A program made the translations under genes and the position numbers. Positions 60,821 to 64,000 of a stretch of 64,000 nt of DNA are shown here, in pieces (the first letter of the stretch is position 1; the number at the start of each line of letters is the position of its first letter). The stretch is from Mesobacillus subterraneus (GTDB lineage Bacteria; Bacillota; Bacilli; Bacillales; Cytobacillaceae), in the NCBI RefSeq assembly GCF_003937825.1, contig NZ_RSFW01000006.1:62001-126000 (forward strand). Reading direction: 5' to 3'. The notes under the pieces are model-generated. The model ran no database searches. It had not been told where the DNA came from and was given only the letters and a program-made list of their open reading frames with translations.

Positions 60821-61571
60821 AGCTTATTAGATAGTTCATAACTTCTGGAAATCGCTTTTTAAAGTCGGAGTAATGATGTTTTGCGTCTTGGATGGTTTTG
60901 AATTCTGTTTGTATTCCTTTTTGTTTGATAAGTTCATAGATGTCTATATTTGATTGCAGGAATCCTGGAGCGATCTGTTTTCCGCCTTCCATTGTGCCAC
61001 AATCTAGATATACTTTATCAAGGTGTGAGAGATTAGACTCTTTTAGTAGAGCAGTGATTCCTTCGTAGTTTCGGAAGTATGCCGATGAAAGTCCTGCAAT
61101 CCTCTTGAACACCTGGGGATACACGCATACGGCATATGTTGTGATCAGCGAACCTAGAGAAATCCCGGCCATGTAAGTTTCAGCCCGATCAGTGCGATAC
61201 TGCTCATCAATGAAAGGTTTTAACTCCTCCGCAACCCATTTAATATATTCCTTTCCCTTTCCGCCGTCAGAGCACTGTTCGCCAGTGAGCTTTGCACTGT
61301 ACTCCCCGATTTCCCACGGACAATATTCATTCATCCGTTCCTCGCTCTTCTGATCAATCGCCACCACAATCAGGTTCACTTTATTGTCATCCAAATATTC
61401 ATGCAGTTCAAGCGAAATTCCGCCTATGGCATCCTCACTCCCAAAAACATTCTGGCCATCATGCATGTACAGGACAGGATACTGCTTACTGCCACCAGCA
61501 TAGTCAGCCGGCAGATAAACCCTGATTTTTCGCTCCTCACCGAACAGAGGTAAAGTTAAATTCTCTATCAT
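60819..61571 (-). CDS. Alpha/beta-hydrolase esterase (esterase D / Ce1-like)
   Basis: 250 residues: KIRVYLPADYAGGSKQYPVL, YMHDGQNVFGSEDA, the nucleophile elbow MAGISLGSLI (GxSxG), and catalytic His in DAKHHYSDFKKR. It resembles enterobactin-type or carbohydrate esterases (putative esterase family, YjcH/BesA-like). Substrate not determinable; no siderophore genes nearby. The start codon is ATG at 61571. The stop codon is at the edge of a repeat arm. Confidence 0.87.
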   Translation of the reverse strand: MIENLTLPLFGEERKIRVYLPADYAGGSKQYPVLYMHDGQNVFGSEDAIGGISLELHEYLDDNKVNLIVVAIDQKSEERMNEYCPWEIGEYSAKLTGEQCSDGGKGKEYIKWVAEELKPFIDEQYRTDRAETYMAGISLGSLITTYAVCVYPQVFKRIAGLSSAYFRNYEGITALLKESNLSHLDKVYLDCGTMEGGKQIAPGFLQSNIDIYELIKQKGIQTEFKTIQDAKHHYSDFKKRFPEVMNYLIS

Positions 61572-61768
61572 TCTATTCCCTCATTTCCCCATAAATATTA
61601 CCTAATGTTGATGATAAATGACCATAAAATAAGGACCCAAATTTGGAGTTTTTGTCTTAGATCCTTATTGAAGATTAGCACCCGATAGTTTAAGTGCGAT
61701 CTTTCATAAATTATTATTTATTTTCTGTTGTTCTTGATAACAGTAATCTTAAATTGAGCTTTTATTAT

Positions 61769-62734
61769 TTAAACTTTTATTAACACTTTACCTTCATAAT
61801 TACGGCTTTCAACTAATTTATGAGCAAGTGCTACATCACATAAATTGAATACTCGTGCTATGGAAAGAGTCAATATCTTGGAGGCAAATAGTTCTAAAAC
61901 TTTTTCTGCGACAGGAGCTAATCTCTCTGGATAATGTTTTCTCGTTGTCCCTAAGCTAAAACCTTTAATATTTCTACAACTACTATGGACATCGCTCGTT
62001 TTAAAAGCACCAGTTTTTCCACTACTATTGCCAAATTGAACAAGTGTCCCATATATCGCTAAACATTCTAAGCTCTTACTAGAGACATCACCAGCAACAG
62101 AATCAAAGATAATATTTGCTCCCAAATTATTTGTTTCCTTTAAAACTTTCTCTACAAATGTATCATAGGTACATACGATATTGGCCCCTAATGTTTTCAC
62201 ATAATTTTCTTTATCTAGATTTCCAACGGTACATATAATTTTTTGAACACCAACTAACTTTGCCAATTGCACAAGCATAGAACCTACGCCACCAGCGGCA
62301 CTATGAATAACAATAGTATCTGTTTTTTGGACTTGCCCAATTTCAAAAAGAAGTACATAAGATAAAATAGAAACCGTTGGCATTGTTGCAGCTTGTTCAA
62401 ATGATAGACTATCTGGAATTTTAAATACTAATTGCTCATTTGCTACTACATATTCTGCATAGGTGCCAGCTTTTGGGAAAGCTATAACCCTTTCACCTTT
62501 TGAAAAGTTTGAATTAGGAGAGACCTCTTCAATTGTCCCCGCAACATCCAATCCAAGTGTTAAAGGAAAATTACCTTTACCTTTATTTCCTTTACGTTGT
62601 TTAATATCCGCATAGTTAACACTCGTATAAGCCACTTTTATTAAAACTTCTTTTTCGCCTATTTTCGGCAAATCAATATCTGTGTATGTAAGGACACTAG
62701 CATCACCAAATTCTTTTTGAATTATTGCTTTCAT
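61769..62734 (-). CDS. Quinone oxidoreductase-type MDR alcohol dehydrogenase
   Basis: 321 residues from ATG 62734 (AAGGAGAGATAGT upstream): MKAIIQKEFGDASVLTYTDI, LGLDVAGTIEEVSPN, KAGTYAEYVV, and the NADPH motif IHSAAGGVGSMLVQLAKLVG. Zinc ligands are absent, as in NADPH:quinone reductases (QOR). Reduces quinones or enals with NADPH. No neighbour suggests a pathway. Confidence 0.9.
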   Translation of the reverse strand: MKAIIQKEFGDASVLTYTDIDLPKIGEKEVLIKVAYTSVNYADIKQRKGNKGKGNFPLTLGLDVAGTIEEVSPNSNFSKGERVIAFPKAGTYAEYVVANEQLVFKIPDSLSFEQAATMPTVSILSYVLLFEIGQVQKTDTIVIHSAAGGVGSMLVQLAKLVGVQKIICTVGNLDKENYVKTLGANIVCTYDTFVEKVLKETNNLGANIIFDSVAGDVSSKSLECLAIYGTLVQFGNSSGKTGAFKTSDVHSSCRNIKGFSLGTTRKHYPERLAPVAEKVLELFASKILTLSIARVFNLCDVALAHKLVESRNYEGKVLIKV

Positions 62735-62949
62735 ACTATCTCTCCTTCCCATTCAATTTAAGCCTATCACGTTTAAAGTGATTTAAAAATTCGAATAATT
62801 TTATCGAAAGTTATAACAATATCTAATCATATAAATTAACCGATATAGACAAAGAAATCTTTCTCCTATTTAACAAAATTCGAATCTATTATTAGTATTT
62901 CTTATATCAATCCAGAATCCATTTTATACTAACCTCCCTTTAGCTCAAT

Positions 62950-63000
62950 AAGGAATTTAACAAAAAGGGCCTTAATGCTTCTTGGAGCAAAGCACCCTTG
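62950..63000 (-). terminator. Probable terminator of the anti-sigma operon
   Basis: On the minus strand AAGGG-GCTT pairs with AAGC-CCCTT with bulges, followed by TTTTTG. About 100 nt after the stop at 63102. The rest of 62735-63101 holds nothing I can name. Confidence 0.5.
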
Positions 63001-63101
63001 CCTTAAATTATAACGGTTCACTTAACTCACTGAATTTAATTATTCCCCCAATTTATGCAACGGCAATTATATAGGTAGGTTATAATTCTAAAATCCAATC
63101 T

Positions 63102-63857
63102 TTATCTTTCAACCTCAAAGTTAAACAAGTTGGCAAGTTCGATTAACTCCCCAGAATCACCCTTCTGCTTATCTATCAACCCCTGATTAGTCATATAATA
63201 TACATACTTTTTAGTAACGATATATAGCGCAGCTGTTCCATATTCTGTTGTTGGTTCATGTAGAAATGCCCGTTGCCCTGAAACATTTATTTCCGTGACT
63301 TTTGTTCCGTAGAGGGGATATTCGGGTAAAAAATATCTACTCATTTCTTCAACTGATCCCGTTTCATTCATTGAATAATGTACTGAAATAAACCTTCCTT
63401 CTGAAGTCGGGTAAATCGCCTGTGTATATATTTGTTCTTTACTACCTATTTTTCCAACAGATACGCCAAGAAATGGTTCTCCTGAGATTGTATTGATCTC
63501 CTTGTGGGCATCCATTGGATAAACAACATATTCCATCCCTTTTTCGGTTAAAACCGGTCTCTCTATCCCGTCAATTACTTCCATTGTATACAGCTTTTCT
63601 TCTTTTGATAGCATCCCTGAAACAAATGAATCTCCATTTCCCAATTGAATAACAAGCAAAAAAAGGAGAGAAAAAGTGATACTTATAGTCGATACGTATC
63701 CAAAAATTTTGAAAGCACGAGACTTAACCTTTTCCTTATAAATTTGCCTCTCCAGTTTTCTCCTGACTAAATCGGCTTGCTCCTGACTCCATTCCAAATC
63801 ATATTCTACTTTCTGAAGAGCACGATTATAAGTGTTCAATTCACTTTGTATGTTCAT
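63102..63857 (-). CDS. Anti-sigma factor-like membrane protein
   Basis: 251 residues: cytosolic helical N-terminus (LNTYNRALQKVEYDLEWSQE), one membrane helix (FKIFGYVSTISITFSLLFLL) and an extracytoplasmic domain (FISVHYSMNETGSVEEMSRY, GTAALYIVTKKYVYYMTNQ). It overlaps the sigma factor gene by 17 nt, so it is most likely the membrane anti-sigma factor that binds it. No ZAS zinc motif; this is a different anti-sigma type (DUF4367-like tail). Confidence 0.78.
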   Translation of the reverse strand: MNIQSELNTYNRALQKVEYDLEWSQEQADLVRRKLERQIYKEKVKSRAFKIFGYVSTISITFSLLFLLVIQLGNGDSFVSGMLSKEEKLYTMEVIDGIERPVLTEKGMEYVVYPMDAHKEINTISGEPFLGVSVGKIGSKEQIYTQAIYPTSEGRFISVHYSMNETGSVEEMSRYFLPEYPLYGTKVTEINVSGQRAFLHEPTTEYGTAALYIVTKKYVYYMTNQGLIDKQKGDSGELIELANLFNFEVER

Positions 63858-64000
63858 TTAACCCCGACTCCTTAATTAATCTTTTTTCCAAAGCTAACAT
63901 CCCACGATGCAATGTGGACTTTACTTTACTTTCCGAACAATTCAATATCTCCGCTGTTTCGGTAATTGAAAAACCCTTGATCTTTCTAAGGATGATAACT
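63841..64000 (-). CDS. ECF-type RNA polymerase sigma factor (partial, 5' end beyond window)
   Basis: The C-terminal 52 residues read VIILRKIKGFSITETAEILN, CSESKVKSTLHRGMLALEKR and stop at 63841-63843. This is the sigma-70 region 4 helix-turn-helix of ECF sigma factors that binds the -35 element. It overlaps the anti-sigma start at 63857. The rest of the gene, including region 2, lies beyond 64000. Confidence 0.9.
   Translation of the reverse strand, partial: VIILRKIKGFSITETAEILNCSESKVKSTLHRGMLALEKRLIKESGLNEHTK

Overview
This window looks like chromosomal DNA of an endospore-forming Bacillaceae (Bacillus sensu lato). The evidence is low-GC coding DNA with frequent TTG/GTG starts and strong GGAGG-type ribosome binding sites, an Spx protein, a Spo0E-type peptide, two RsbR-type stressosome proteins, an IDEAL-domain protein, a BA3454-type stress peptide, a YetF-like DUF421 protein, and TPP and c-di-AMP riboswitches of Bacillus type. 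I cannot fix the genus. Most genes lie on the minus strand. I see no rRNA, tRNA, CRISPR, transposase or phage module.

Layout. 0-8 kb: a Crp/Fnr regulator cut by the left edge with a DUF606 transporter, an RsbR-like STAS protein, and a two-gene unit made of a small beta-grasp-like protein followed by a 1630-residue DUF4132 protein. 8-16 kb: a vanadium haloperoxidase broken by an amber codon, a second RsbR paralogue, a membrane-anchored PstS-like binding protein whose C-terminus is written by a repeat, a DUF2164 gene and an amidase operon with two tiny leading genes. 16-20 kb: the Pnkp-Hen1 RNA repair operon. 20-30 kb: a YdcF-like protein, small secreted or membrane proteins, a PQQ-type sugar dehydrogenase, a cupredoxin, an MBL hydrolase, a methyltransferase, a fused PadR-DUF1048 frame and threonine deaminase. 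30-36.4 kb: a thiamine operon (TPP riboswitch-thiC-tenI-thiO-thiS-thiG-thiF) whose thiC has a one-base frameshift. 36-50 kb: accessory genes (CBO0543 and DUF3231 paralogues, SMI1/KNR4, P-loop kinase, YozG/YoaS-like pair, AEC transporter with LysR regulator, Spo0E peptide) and a candidate structured RNA. 50-53 kb: an Spx/BA3454/Rrf2 operon facing an SDR gene, with a set of matching palindromic operators. 53-64 kb: LysM-SPOR protein, GreA-like protein with a tandemly copied 3' end, a Ktr/Trk K+ channel subunit under a c-di-AMP riboswitch, a cysteine desulfurase-like enzyme, a Cys-rich CX3C protein, an esterase, a quinone oxidoreductase, and an anti-sigma/ECF sigma pair cut by the right edge.

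Two classes of repeated DNA stand out. One is a dispersed hairpin family with core GGGACGGTTCT (17 arms in one orientation and 16 in the other). Its copies usually sit against or overlap the 3' end of a gene, and the composite copies nearly all keep the same left-right order. The other is a set of intergenic arrays: four with an almost exact 21-bp period but different core sequences, and one with a 52-bp period. At least four reading frames carry a single-base lesion or homopolymer-dependent fusion (haloperoxidase, thiC, PadR-DUF1048, a small membrane protein), so either gene decay or sequence error should be checked.
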